Origin: Acanthacorydalis orientalis
Taxonomy: Eukaryota > Arthropoda > Insecta > Megaloptera > Corydalidae
Assembly (NCBI GenBank): GCA_034766995.1
Contig: CM068314.1
Coordinates: 33,965,708-34,029,707 of the forward strand
Direction: 5' to 3'
DNA: 64,000 nt
Positions 27,047 through 39,485 of this stretch are shown here, piece after piece; position 1 is the first letter of the stretch; each line of letters starts with the position of its first letter. Under the pieces are notes generated by a model. The model made no database searches, was not told the origin of the DNA, and worked only from the letters and a program-made list of their open reading frames with translations. The position numbers and the translations under genes were made by a program.

Positions 27047-27573
27047 TAAATAACAAAAGGTAGGTTCGTAGTTCGTGTTGTATCGTATATTTCAAAGACA
27101 GTAACATATCACAGATCTCCCGGTTGCGCACGTGTAGTGTCATATCTTTGCACCAACCACTTTCTACTACAATCTTTCCACTTTCTCCGAAGTCGTAGAA
27201 ATATCACGAAACGGGAACCGAATGAACTTTGCATAATGTCGGTGTAGACAGCACCCGGCTGTTGGCTCATAAATCAGACGTCTTTCCTCTAAGGACGGTA
27301 GCACACACCTCACCCCGTACCAGTACACCGAAGCAAGGTGTTTGCATGCATACGTCGATACAGCCCTTGGTGGAGAATTTGATTTCATTTCGATATGTTC
27401 AATGTTATACGATTTATTATTTCAGTTGATGTTGTTTCCTTCGTTTCACATGTATTGATAATATTTATTTTACGAGTTTTTTATACATTATTAAAATTAA
27501 CAGCAACCGTAGAGGTCCACCATCAATTTTTATACAAATGTATTTTCCTCCTTTGTGAATGTTATATAATGTA

Positions 27574-27588
27574 CATACACACACACGT

Positions 27589-27645
<57 letters not shown>
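27574..27645. repeat. (CA)n(TA)n microsatellite
   Basis: A CA-rich start leads into about 25 TA units. Confidence 0.95.
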
Positions 27646-27649
<4 letters not shown>

Positions 27650-28157
27650 TGATATAACGAAATTATTTTAATTATACAATGATGAACATACTATTTTCAC
27701 CCATTGAAATAATCAAATCAACTTAACTTGTTAATTACATACCAATCTATTCACTAATCCCTCGATGTATGATTTCCGATGCAATCTATCTTTGACAAAT
27801 TATTTCTAACATGAATCAACAGAAAAAAACTTCAATCATGAATGGCACGCAAGTTTTTTTTTGCTCTTTTGTTTTATCCTGAACGATGACAAAGCAAAGT
27901 TCGAACCCCTTCTGAAGGGCGACGTACAAGGTTGCCTATTTCACATGCCCTTTAACTCCCCTCTTAAATCATATTTCTTATAGCCCTTGCTGAATGGAAC
28001 CAGTGATGGGTGAGAGCCGCATGATCGAAGTTTAGAAAAATGATTCTTTCATAGTAAAGTTGAACTTGGCTTATATACTGAACACTGTCTATAAAATTTG
28101 ATTTATATTTTTAATTTTTGATTTACATATTGAACGAAATTGCCATTAAATTTAATA

Positions 28158-28240
28158 TATATATATGTATGTATAAATATATATATATGTACATATATGT
28201 ATATATATAGAGAGAGAGAGAGAGAGAAAGAAAGAGAGAG
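28158..28240. repeat. TA/TG repeat followed by (GA)n tract
   Basis: Interrupted TA and ATGT units, then about 30 bases of GA/GAAA purine tract (28209-28240) ending just outside the left arm of the long inverted repeat. Confidence 0.93.
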
Positions 28241-28248
28241 ATGTATTT

Positions 28249-28393
28249 ATTCAGTTTTTTATCAATGTATGTGATTTACCTGTCATGGAATATCTGCAAA
28301 ATATCTGTAAATGTTGAACCCAGATTAACAAGAAAATATGTCATCTATCTATCTGCTTTAATATATGTTTATCTTATATTATCCAAATATAAC

Positions 28394-28446
<53 letters not shown>

Positions 28447-28629
28447 AGATTGGATAATATAAGATAAAAATATATTGAGCAGATATTTTTCAAATCATCA
28501 ATTAGATGACATTTTCTTGTTAAGCTGGTTCATTTTGTATAGATATTTTATATGGATTCCATGTAAGGTAAACCAAACACATTCCAAATCATTCCATTAC
28601 CAAATACATATATTGACAAAAAACTGAAT
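28249..28629. repeat. Long imperfect inverted repeat (foldback) around a (TA)n core
   Basis: Left arm about 28249-28395 and right arm about 28443-28629 are reverse complements of each other, with a pure TA run between them. Exact or near-exact matched blocks are: TTTATCTTATATTATCCA (28368-28385) with its complement at 28451-28468; TTAACAAGAAAAT (28325-28337) with its complement at 28511-28523; and ATTCAGTTTTTTATCAAT (28249-28266) with the complement at 28612-28629 (one mismatch). The right arm carries an extra ~30 bases near 28572-28605. The arms would fold into a stem of over 120 bases. This is most like a foldback/MITE-type element or an old inverted duplication; no clear target duplication was seen. 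Confidence 0.85.
28396..28442. repeat. (TA)n core of the foldback
   Basis: About 23 TA units forming the centre of the inverted repeat. Confidence 0.96.
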
Positions 28630-30691
28630 GATAATATTTAGAAAGAAAACCTCGCAGATTTAGTTTGTATATTTAAATAATTTGCGAAGTATCTAGTACA
28701 AAAAGATTTTAGTCAAAGAATAACCTTCCTTCTTGTTCAGTATTAAAAGATAAACTGTTTTTTTTTACTAAGAATGGCAATGGACTAAAATTTTAAGTGA
28801 AATATTACAAAAATAATGTTGGTGAAAATTAAGTCTTTCGTACCTGGAACGAAATGAATTCCTGTATGTTGAAATCATTGAAGTATTGGAACTGCATTAC
28901 TGTATTTTGAATTCATTGAGATTTTTAGTGAATGTCTTCCAGAATAAATTGATAAGATGAATGAATAAAAAGTAAACACTTGTTACTTGTTGAAATCCTT
29001 ACTATATGAGTTTGTATCTTGACTATTGTTGTAGTAAAGTCGGATATATAAATTCATTGAAATTCATATTATAGCTAATATTTATAGTACAACGCATATT
29101 TGTCTTATTTTAGTGAGCATAACTGTATTCAAAGTTCTTTTACAGTTGTAATATTTCTGCATCTACTCTACTAATGTTACACAAATAATGAGTCATATCT
29201 TGTGTACATTTCTTCTATGTAGATAGAATTTTTTATTTTAATTTTAGTGACAACATTATATATAATTTTAACTTGTATACAGTAAAATACTAAACGAAAG
29301 GGATATATCTGCAGTTACGATTTTTTACTCAAAGTACACGAAATTATCAAAGACAAATAGGTAAAGTCGTTTTTTTAAAAAATTAAGGCAAGATTTATAA
29401 TTTAGAAAAATATGATGAGATGTATGATAAAAACATGTTCTATTTTGTGTTTTACTCTTTATTTACTATACTATAAAATTTAAAAACAAATAAACTTAAT
29501 ATATTTTTCAAAATCGTTATTTGTCAGATTACAATTAGACTGCAGCAGTGAAGAGGGAACTTTTTACTTATTTTCATTACTTTAAAATTTTGTTATTCAA
29601 ATAATTTTATTTACATTTCAAATTATTTCTTAAGAAACCATTTTTTGTCAGGATTACTCACACATTAAAAATTAAATGGGTAGTTTAAACTACAGCCTTA
29701 AAAATATTTTAAAATATTTATAAAAAATATTCTAAACTTTTTTTAGCCATCAGAGTTAATCTAATAATAGGAATGATCAGAATTCTAAAAATAAAAATTT
29801 AAACTTAAAGCACTAGTCAAAGTTATAAAATGACAAAATATAAAATTTAATAATTATATATATATATATAAATTTATTATAAAAATGTTTTCGAAATATA
29901 TTTCAATTTTCCTATTCTGTAAATAAATTTCTTCGTAGTTTATTTTTATATTCAGGTATGTAAAGCATTATTTATATTTAATTTTAAGAATTGAAAACAT
30001 GACTAATATTGTATTGTTTATCTAATAAAGAAAATAATTAATTTATCGAGATATTACAACTAAAATTCGATTAGAAATAAAGCTATAATCTAATGTATTT
30101 AATTTTTAATTCGAGCATAAGCTGTTCTATATAAAAATAAAAACAGAAAACACATCTGAATTAAATAAATTGAATTTGTGTCTATCTATACGGAACAAAT
30201 AAATTATTTCAAAATATTGTGGCAACAGCGTCGACACAAATTGTTATACAGTGCACAAAGAAAATGGTCACATTCCTTTCAACAAAACGTTATAAATTAC
30301 GCGTTTTGATTAAGAAATAACATTTGTTCATGTTGCTTCAGTACTAATCTTTTGATGTATCTTTGCGTGCTATTCTACATGTCTGTGCAAAATATGTTTT
30401 GCTTACGTAGAAATAGGCAACCGTAAATTAAATTTCTCATTTTCCCTCGTGTAACACAACTAGTATAAATTAAATTGTACTAATTTAATCATTATTTAAA
30501 GTTGAATGTATCTATTTAGTAACACATGGAAAGTTACATACATCTGCGAATGTTTATATAAATAAATATTTAATTAGTAGAAATTATTGATAATATATGA
30601 AATATTTTTATTTGTTTTTGTTTTCTCGTTATATCGAAGTACAGTTCTTTTAAAAAAATAATATAATATTATTGTGATTTTAAAGTATTTT

Positions 30692-30706
30692 CTTCTCTCT
30701 CTCTCT

Positions 30707-30761
<55 letters not shown>
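30692..30761. repeat. (CT)n(TA)n microsatellite
   Basis: A CT run, then about 24 TA units. Confidence 0.96.
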
Positions 30762-30762
<1 letters not shown>

Positions 30763-30876
30763 CGTATTGTCAGTGAGAGACATTATAAATATTAAATAGA
30801 TAAAGCAGACCGACCTGGTGCATATTCTGTAAAAAGGACTCTCAACATTCATCACATATAAAATATACATATTAAC

Positions 30877-30892
30877 GTGAATCGCGATTCAC
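30877..30892. promoter_or_regulatory. 16-base perfect palindrome
   Basis: GTGAATCGCGATTCAC reads the same on both strands and sits in a local higher-G+C block. It could be a dimeric factor site; the factor is unknown. Confidence 0.25.
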
Positions 30893-32667
30893 ACTTTTAT
30901 TATATATGTGTCTACCTACTCGAGCTTTCACATATTCATTGAAAGTGTCAAAGCTATGCTATTGGTTTTATAAAAAATTAATAACTCGTTTCATAACATA
31001 GGAATGTACATAAAAGCCAGACTGGATTTCACGGAACAAATATTCGCTTTCGAGTATCCCAGTGGTGTTAAGATTCTTTAAACTTTTATATTAATTACAT
31101 CGAGTTAGAACATTTGCGAGAACAAACTAGATGGTGTAAAGTAATAAATTAATCATATGATATAAACGGTAGCATGTTTTTATGTTTTAACAGAGTTAGT
31201 TCTTTAATTTCATTTTAAATATTATTCATTGCTAAAAATGTAGTTTCAAATTTATAAAATTTAGTAAGTTCTTTTTACAAATATTTAAAGCGTTTTATGA
31301 TTAAATTATTGTTGTTGTGTATTGGTAACCAGAAAATATTAATTTACAGAGTAAATTCGAAATTTATTTCAAAAAGAATAGTAGTTAATATTTTTAACTG
31401 TTAGTCAATCATATTTCTGAATTTCAACTTGTCTCAATAATATTTCTTAGAACTGTCGTTGAATTTATTTTCATGAATGAATAACTTCCTGTACATAACC
31501 ACAAAGCTTTACTTGTGAAAATGTTTCACATTTTACTATTTTTCAATTTTATTAAGGCATACGTGTATTTTAATGAAAACCTCACCTACAATGCACAAAA
31601 GTACTGAAAATGCTTTATTATAATAATATACTGAATTAACAATGATTATTACAAAAGCAGTGCTGTGTTCTTGAAGATAGAATAAATTCTCTTGTGTTCT
31701 TTCACAGATCAATTTTTATTGTCTACAAACTGTACAAGAAAGGTATAAAACATTGTGACGAGGATTTTCTGTACCTCAACACGTTGGATATGAGTAAAAT
31801 GCTCATAAAGAATATGATCAATAATTAATTATTGAGTATTTTAATAGAGAATATATTTAGCCACAATGTTTAAACTACAACCGCGAAACAATTTTCTTAT
31901 TTTTCTATTTTAGTAATTTTATGTTCTGTTTACATTATTATTGTTATTTCTGTTTATTTGCATTTTTTTTTGTATTTTTTTAATAATTTTAGAACGCAAT
32001 TGTTTATTTCTTGACTTCTATATTTAATGTATTTTTCGTGTCAGTAATTATACTTTAATTTTTTTTTGAATTGAGGTTAAAATTTAGGTATTTCTCCAAT
32101 ATTCGTAATTCTGAATTATTAGAACACTTTAATGACTGATTAATAATTCAAATTATTATTGTCATTTATTTTTTATTCACCAATTTATAATAATTATTTA
32201 ATTAGTTTATTTCCTTACTAGTTTTTTTTTTATTTTCTAATTGACATTTAGTTTACAACATTTAATTCTATTTGATGTTTTAAACATTTTTAAAATATCG
32301 AAATATTTTACTTCAAATGAACAATAACAAATTTTTGAAATATGGTAAGGTCTTTTTTGTGAAATAAGAAGTTTAAATTGCATACTTTATATGATATATT
32401 TTATTTATAAAATAATTGTTTCGAATAAATACATTTTTGTACTAACAGGTTCATAAGATAATTAAATGAGATAAATCCATACAATTTAAATAAATAATAA
32501 ATCAGTCGTACTCAAATCACTTTTATGTTTGTCTCCTGGCTATGTTTATAAAACGATTTACGAAACATAAATCTTTTATCAAGAAAAAAAATTCGTAAAT
32601 ACAAGCTTAAATTTTAAAATATTATTTCATTAAAAAATACTTTACATGCCATTAAAATTTCCAAAGC

Positions 32668-32669
<2 letters not shown>

Positions 32670-32706
<37 letters not shown>
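32670..32706. repeat. (TA)n microsatellite
   Basis: About 18 TA units. Confidence 0.95.
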
Positions 32707-32707
<1 letters not shown>

Positions 32708-33049
32708 TTTTTAACTAAATTATTATCCTAGTTTAATTTACAAAAGATAAAAAAAATCATAACATTTGTTGTAAAACGTATTCAATTTTCTAATAGTAAA
32801 CATTTAAATATGTATTATATCCCTCATGCCAATCTACTAAGAAAAAGGGCTTTTCTTCGAACAGAAAATAATGGTACATTTAAATCATGAAAAGACTATA
32901 AAAGCACACATATAAAAGTAATAGTATTTTAAAATACACTTTTTAAAAGATTGAAAATATTTGTTGATGGTTTGCTCACTTAAAATTTACTTTTATATAG
33001 ATGACTTTATTTTCTGAGAATTACTTTTAAGACTGTGAACACACCTACA

Positions 33050-33051
<2 letters not shown>

Positions 33052-33118
<67 letters not shown>

Positions 33119-33123
33119 GTATG
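33052..33123. repeat. (TA)n(TATG)n microsatellite
   Basis: About 25 TA units, then four or five TATG units. Confidence 0.96.
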
Positions 33124-33351
33124 TTAGCTATGCATGTATTTTAAAATAAAAAAATGTGAATCTTAAGAATAAATTTTGTCGTTGATAGTATTAGACATTT
33201 AACTATATCAGTTATGTAGCTGCACTATGTTGTACTTTTCACGACATTCTGTTACATAAATTTTTGTTTTATTTAACATTTCCTTAAAAAAACTTTTAAA
33301 TTAATCATAGCTGCAAATAACACGCAATCATCAAAAGATTATCACTTTGTT

Positions 33352-33414
33352 GCGCAGACTTCCGCAGCTTTCCGCAGTTTTTCCGCAGCACTAGTATAAT
33401 TCAACGATCCGCAC
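33352..33414. promoter_or_regulatory. Cluster of TCCGCAG repeats at helical spacing
   Basis: TCCGCAG occurs at 33361, 33371 and 33382, that is 10 and 11 bases apart. A related GCGCAG lies at 33352 and TCCGCA near 33408. The block sits in a higher-G+C island. Same-face spacing of a repeated heptamer suggests a homotypic binding-site cluster, but a short degenerate tandem repeat is the simplest alternative. Confidence 0.35.
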
Positions 33415-34626
33415 CGATGAGGAAAACAAAAACTAACTCTCTACATCAAAACGGGCAGCGCAATGCCACACGCTATTATGCTGATCACGGAATATGTATT
33501 TATTCAGCAGCTCTGCTAATAATAAGGTTTCTAGATTTCACTGTGCACCGTGACACTTTGACATGAAAATATTATGTTGGGCGAATCGTGATTTAATTCA
33601 TATGCAAAATGTTGAAACTTCGAGCTTGAGTGATAAGGTGTTTTTCCGTTTACTGTTTTGGTAATTTTTTTCAAGAAAATAATTTTTCATGTTTAAATGT
33701 TCAATGTACTATGCATTGTTCTGACTCTGTAAATTTTCATGAAATCTAAACACAGAAACATCTATGTATGCTTTTTAAACCAAAGTGTATGAAATATTAA
33801 ATAACCAAAAACAAACATCTTTTTCACTCTTGACATCAATAACTATTTTTATTAGTGATGTAAATTTATTTCATTTATTAAATAATATAATGCAAATGTT
33901 TTAATAATTAAAAAAATGGTTTTATTTTTAATTCTTGAAATTAATTTTCTATAATCAAATTTATTGCAAAAAAACAAGTTTTCTTATTAAATATAATTAC
34001 TTAATAAATCTATTCATTTTTAAGTAAATGCAATTTGTATCTAATTGATATTTCACCTCAAATTATTATTTTATTATGTATTCATTTTAAATTCTTACTT
34101 TGTTATTTTCTAATTATTTTCAAAAGAATTTTTCCAATAAAAAAATAATTGAAATGAATACAAATATTTTTTTTGTTTTATTTTAGACGAAATGTAGATA
34201 TAAAAATATTCATCAATTACTGTTTTTATAAAATAAAAAAAATGTTTTTGGTATTTAATACATAACAGTTACATACAAACAAGTTGACATACAGACAGTA
34301 CATACAGACAGTTTAGTATATGATAGATTGTTATTTTGAACTAACTTATTAAACAGAAAATTCATTTGATCTACAAAAGTATTTTAAAACCCAGTTTTTA
34401 AAAAAATGTATTTTTTTACATTTAATAATATAAATAATACTAAAATAATACATTTCAGTTGACATAAGAGGTACTTGAAGTTTAAAAAAGCGAATTTTAC
34501 TTACTTTTCATTTTATTCCATTTAGTATTTTTCTAATTTTCCAAACCACAAACTTCATAGAAAAATATTACCTTAAAATATAACACTAGATTTTTAAATA
34601 TGTTATGAAAGAATAAATACTTTCTA

Positions 34627-35175
34627 TTAGGATGGTAGAAAAAAATTTCGGTTTATGACCTTCAAATTCATACATTTTTCTCTTCCTTATGTGATCCAGA
34701 ACTGTTAGATGACCAATGCCTAACTTTTGTACAAACTCTCGAATTTTTGTGCGTGGTTGTAATTCAACTAACGCCTTAACTTGGTTGTTATGAACTGTAT
34801 AAGAACGTCCACGTCCTTCTTCATCTTCAAGACTCTCGTCCCCAGCACGAAATTTTTGGAACCACCATTGTATCATACTTTGCTTAACAGTACCCACAAC
34901 AAAAGCATCATTTAGTTTACGAGCAGTTTCTGCTGCTTTATCACCCGTTTTGAACTCATGTAAAAAATGCTCTTATTAATTTCTTTTCCATCTTTAATTC
35001 AATACTCAACTTTTAGCAAAATTAATAATAACACCAAAGTCGATGTTATCAAAATACAGATCGAAAAAGGCACTTTAAAATGATATTATTATGAACGCGA
35101 TGAAAAAATATTTTTTAAAAAAATAAGGTTAGAATTCAGAAAACAAAAACCGCAAATATTTTACTACCAACCTAA
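34627..35175 (-). mobile_element. Internally deleted mariner relic, mellifera/cecropia-like (copy 2)
   Basis: A 549-base element on the minus strand. Its 5' end reads TTAGGTTGGTAGTAAAATAT and its 3' terminal repeat reads TTAGGATGGTAGAAAAAAAT. TA duplications flank it at 34625-34626 and 35176-35177. It has the same leader, the same N-terminal transposase fragment and the same internal deletion as copy 1 at 431-976. The right flank is a large (TA)n tract. Confidence 0.9.
34637..34991 (-). pseudogene. Mariner transposase N-terminal remnant (copy 2)
   Basis: The start codon is kept (ATG, complement of 34989-34991, reading MEKKLIRAFF), followed at once by a frameshift or stop. The frame then reads EFKTGDKAAETARKLNDAF, WWFQKFRAGDESLEDEEGRG (first helix-turn-helix and the linker typical of this mariner group) and TKIREFVQKLGIGHLTVLDH (second helix-turn-helix). 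After KMYEFEGHKPK it runs into the 3' terminal repeat. The catalytic domain is absent. It is better preserved than copy 1, with one long open stretch of about 100 codons. Confidence 0.88.
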
Positions 35176-35234
35176 TATATAAATATATATATATATAATA
35201 TACACACATATATATATATATATATATATATGTA

Positions 35235-35274
<40 letters not shown>

Positions 35275-35282
35275 ATGCATAC

Positions 35283-35326
<44 letters not shown>
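35176..35326. repeat. Block of TA microsatellites abutting mariner copy 2
   Basis: Four TA runs broken by short AAATA, CACACA and GTATGCATACG segments, starting at the TA target duplication of the mariner. Confidence 0.95.
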
Positions 35327-35329
<3 letters not shown>

Positions 35330-35716
35330 TATTATAAAAATCTATATTTACTAAGAACGAGTAAATATTGTTTTAAATAATAAAAACATTTATTAACACC
35401 ATACCAATCATCAATTTAAAACTTTCAATTTTTATTTTGTAGAGATTGAATGATGAAAATATTTCATGATTTGTAAATAGCGTGATAGTTAGGAATTGCT
35501 TTTTATGAGTGAAAAATATTTTTATTGATTATACATTTAATTATTTTTCAACCAACGTATAAACTATTCTAAAAAAAACATGTTATTAAAAAAAATACTG
35601 CAAGTGTTTTTATTAATACAAAGAATTTTATTTCATTTCTTATAAAACCGATTAAACATTTGCGTGTTTTATATACTAAACCAAAAAAGAAAACGAAACA
35701 TACAAATCATATACGA

Positions 35717-35753
<37 letters not shown>

Positions 35754-35765
35754 CACATATATATG
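35717..35765. repeat. (TA)n with CA interruptions
   Basis: About 14 TA units, then ACACATACACATATATATG. Confidence 0.93.
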
Positions 35766-36241
35766 TACATATAAATAATATTGTAAATAAAACGACTGTT
35801 TAATACGATTGTTAGAATCTAAAAAAAATTAAAACATGGCATTCAAACTTCATTTACAAAAATAGATATTTATGAATAAAATATTACTTATAACTAATTG
35901 ATATTTAGTATTTATAAATATTTCGAAGAAAAGAAAATTGCTGCTGATAAAATTAAACAAATTTATTTTATTTAAAATAATTTTATCCGTATTTTTAATA
36001 TTTGTTAAATTCAACTCGAACAAATTTTGCCTCAATAGTATTTACAAAAAAAACTCTCTGCATTAGAAATACAATAGAAATTATTTTATATTGTTCAGCG
36101 TTACTATTAGAAGTGTTAGATAAATTCACAAGCCAAATGAACAATTCGTCAAGTGCTCAGGTGCACACGGTACATGCAATACTTTTTCAAGTGCTGGCAT
36201 CGATTTTTCACACGTCTCGAATTTACAAGTTTCATTAAAAT

Positions 36242-36258
36242 AGTGTGTGTGCGTGTAT

Positions 36259-36309
<51 letters not shown>

Positions 36310-36310
36310 T
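36242..36310. repeat. (TG)n(TA)n(TG)n microsatellite
   Basis: TG runs on both sides of about 17 TA units, followed by a G-run (GAGGGGGGGAGG). Confidence 0.93.
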
Positions 36311-36987
36311 GAGGGGGGGAGGTAAATTTAAATATATGTAATATATTTATTAATTTTAATTTTTTATGTTTGTTTTATTTACTAAAAATGAGAAAAGTCT
36401 AGTTAAGAAAATTAATACTTTATATCTTATTACCTATCTTAAATTTAATATATCTTTTTAAATAAACTCATATCCGACATCCTATTAAATAATATTCGCA
36501 TTGACTTACAGAAATACTTAAACACTTAAGAATACATGAGTGCTTTAAATAGTCTCGTATATCATTTTCCATGCATTTTAAGTACAAGATTAAAATAATA
36601 AGTCATTAAAATTTTCATTTTCTAGTAGACTTTTTATAAATGTAACTTTTACAAAACAAACTATACTAAAAATCACATAAAGAGCTATCATGACATAAAC
36701 ATGAAAAGAAATAAGTACGGTCGTTTTTTTTATGTCATTAGTGTGGAAAGCTAATTATCCTATAACATATGTACAGACGAATCACGCTAGAGAGTACCGG
36801 AGTACGACATTCAGACCAGTTTAAATTAATTGCCGTTAAACGCAAAGAAGATTCCGACATACGACAGCACTTTACATGGTAAAAGATATGTTTTATATAT
36901 CTAGCATATTGACATGTGTTTCCTTTCGTGTAAAAGAAGCTTATCCCATTTATTTAATTAATTATATGACTTTAAAGCTACTGCTAA

Positions 36988-36990
<3 letters not shown>

Positions 36991-37054
<64 letters not shown>
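36991..37054. repeat. (TA)n microsatellite
   Basis: About 31 TA units. Confidence 0.97.
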
Positions 37055-37057
<3 letters not shown>

Positions 37058-38800
37058 ACAAGTTTATATTTCAAACGAAGGGTTAAAATATGTACATAGT
37101 ATTCAGTTTTTATTAAAATGCACCACTAATTAAAATATTCAGTGTATAAGATAAATAGTAGTTTAATTTATAACGTTGCATTCTTTTTTACTCTAATATT
37201 ACTGTTTTATATTTTTTAATTTGCATTTTTACACTTGCAATGTGATTTTTAACCTTTATGTCTAATAAAAATATTTTTTTAAAAACTACAATATTCATTT
37301 TCAAACATATTTTTCACATATTTCACTCCTTCATGAAATGTTGATGAACACTGTATATTATCTTTATATCGTATCTTTTTATATCTCTGTTTATATTTAC
37401 TATCATTGTATACACACAAAGAAATAGTTTTATAAATAGTTCAACAATAAATCGAGATTGCTTTTTAGAATGTAGGTTAATGAAAATGTTAAGAAGGATG
37501 TGAAAGATGAATGTTTATTTATTGTAGAGTAAAATTCTTGTCTTAACGAAGAATAGCTCAATGTATTGTTGGATTATGATTTCAAACTGATTTTTTTTGC
37601 TATATACTTAATAAATTCACCTTAATTTTTAATTTTGAAACAAAAATACGCATCTATAAAATTATTAATTGTTAATATATTGTACTTCAATCACACAACT
37701 CATTGATAAGTATTTTTTTTGTAAATAACTATTATAATCATTTGATTATTTATTCTGGTAACAAATATCATTTAAACCTACTTTTTAAGTAAATAATAAA
37801 AAAAATATCAGAACTTCAAACACTAAGCCTTAAATAAAATTATTCTATATAAATAAGGTATTTTTTGAAAAATAAAATCTTCCAAATCTATCTTTTAATT
37901 ATATTGGTATTTTTGTTATCTTTTGATTTGGTGTAATGTTTCAATACAACCTGTTTTCCAATTATTGCTAAAACCGATTCTATTATACTCATAACACTAG
38001 TGCTATGTCCAGGTATGTATATTTTTTTAAAACTGTTTTCACAACATGTCGATGTATCGATTTATTGTCAAATGGTCTGTTTTGTTTTATGATAGTAACG
38101 TATTTGTTACTCTGCAAATTGAATTACTCAAATTGGTTCAAAATGTACTAAACATTTTTTAACTAATAGCCATAAATTTGATTTTAAAAAATAAAATTGT
38201 AATAAAAATAGAAATATTAAAACTTAACATAAAAAAATTATACAATGACTTATAAGAAAATTCAATATATAATATTAAACGACTAAATAAACAGTCGGAG
38301 TGTCTATTTTTAGTTATAAATATAAAACTTAAGAAAAATGGTAAGCTGACGGTCAATCGAATCATTGAGCTAACGATAATTAAAATATACACATGCAAAT
38401 GTGACACTTATATGACTATAACAATTATATGACTATATCTATGTCATTTATATTGACTTGATTATATACCTATATCTTATTTCATTATTAGAGTTTCAGT
38501 ATATTCTTAATACTTCATTGGAATATTAAACGTTTTTGTTTATATTTATTATCTCATTTTTATTTTATCTATTTTAAATACAGGTTTTTGATATTAGTTT
38601 AGTATGAAATTTAGTAATAAAAATATTATTTGTGGTCATTTTAGAGCTTAATCTTATATTAAATTTATAAACAAGGTCGTATGTTTATGTATTTTTTTAA
38701 ATTGTTGTAATAAAAAAGCAGAGACTGTTAAAATATTTTACAGTTCAGTAATGAATGCATTATAAACGAAATGAAATCAACTTGAACTAAATTTTAAAGA

Positions 38801-38801
38801 C

Positions 38802-38871
<70 letters not shown>

Positions 38872-38876
38872 GTATA
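38801..38876. repeat. TA/GTA microsatellite
   Basis: Three TA runs separated by single TG units. Confidence 0.95.
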
Positions 38877-38938
38877 AATAGATGTACATGAAAAATAAAA
38901 TTGTTTTAATATCAGATTAAACTCGAACCTGCCTGAAC

Positions 38939-39049
38939 ATGACATTCGTGTTGAACATGGCGGTAGTGACTACGAAAAAGAGTGACCCAGTGGAGCAGCA
39001 GGAAAGAAAATATTCGAGCTGTATTATTATTTTAAAAAATATTTTTTAA
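38939..39049 (+). other. Short higher-G+C open frame, possible first exon (doubtful)
   Basis: ATG at 38939 and again at 38957 (context gaacATGG) open a 36-codon frame whose second start reads MAVVTTKKSDPVEQQERKYS before it becomes A+T-rich and stops at 39047-39049. Composition changes sharply with the frame. I see no good 5' splice donor at its end (only weak GTAGTG and GTATTA) and no family match. It could be a start exon, an upstream ORF or chance. Confidence 0.18.
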
Positions 39050-39485
39050 TTTATTATTAATTTTGTTGAGTACATAAAGTAAAGCATAATGTTATCCTTC
39101 GATTTTAGTAGTTTAATAATTTTTGAGTTTTTTTACTAAAATATCTAGGAGTGCATCAACTTAAAGTTTTTAAATTAAAGTTTTAGGTACGCTATTGATT
39201 TGGATTAAAAAAAGGTATAATTAAACCATAAATATTTAAGAGAGCTTGTCAGTAATTTAATTTATGTTTGGGCGCTAATAATCTCAAATATCAACACGGC
39301 TTCAAGTCACAGATAAAAAAGCTTAAATTAATTAATGCTTTAAAATTGGCACATGATGGTACTTATTTGTTTATATATAAACAGAATTTAGTATTTTTTA
39401 TTCTGAATTTATCGATACAAAAATATCTACATCCGTGTACTACGAGTATATTGTAGAAATGGGATACAAATTTTTTATATATATA

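Larger units (their letters stand above)
13395..34626. other. Long A+T-rich stretch, no gene recognised
   Basis: About 21 kb of A+T-rich DNA with microsatellites, a long foldback (28249-28629) and several islands of higher G+C: 15000-15200, 16690-16880, 17860-18150, 20600-20880, 21800-21960, 22660-23060, 25340-25780, 27060-27390, 27880-28030, 30760-31090 and 33350-33560. Open frames in these islands match no family I recognise. A C-rich CACACCCGCCCCC box lies near 25575. Most likely intron or intergenic DNA with possible regulatory blocks. Confidence 0.5.
35327..39485. other. A+T-rich DNA, no clear gene
   Basis: Microsatellites and unique A+T-rich DNA. A small higher-G+C block lies at 36770-36880 and another at 38930-39010 (listed separately). 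Nothing else is recognised. Confidence 0.5.

Noticed and set aside
27890..27915. tRNA T-arm-like GTTCGAACCCC
   Set aside because: No matching acceptor, D or anticodon arms could be placed around it.
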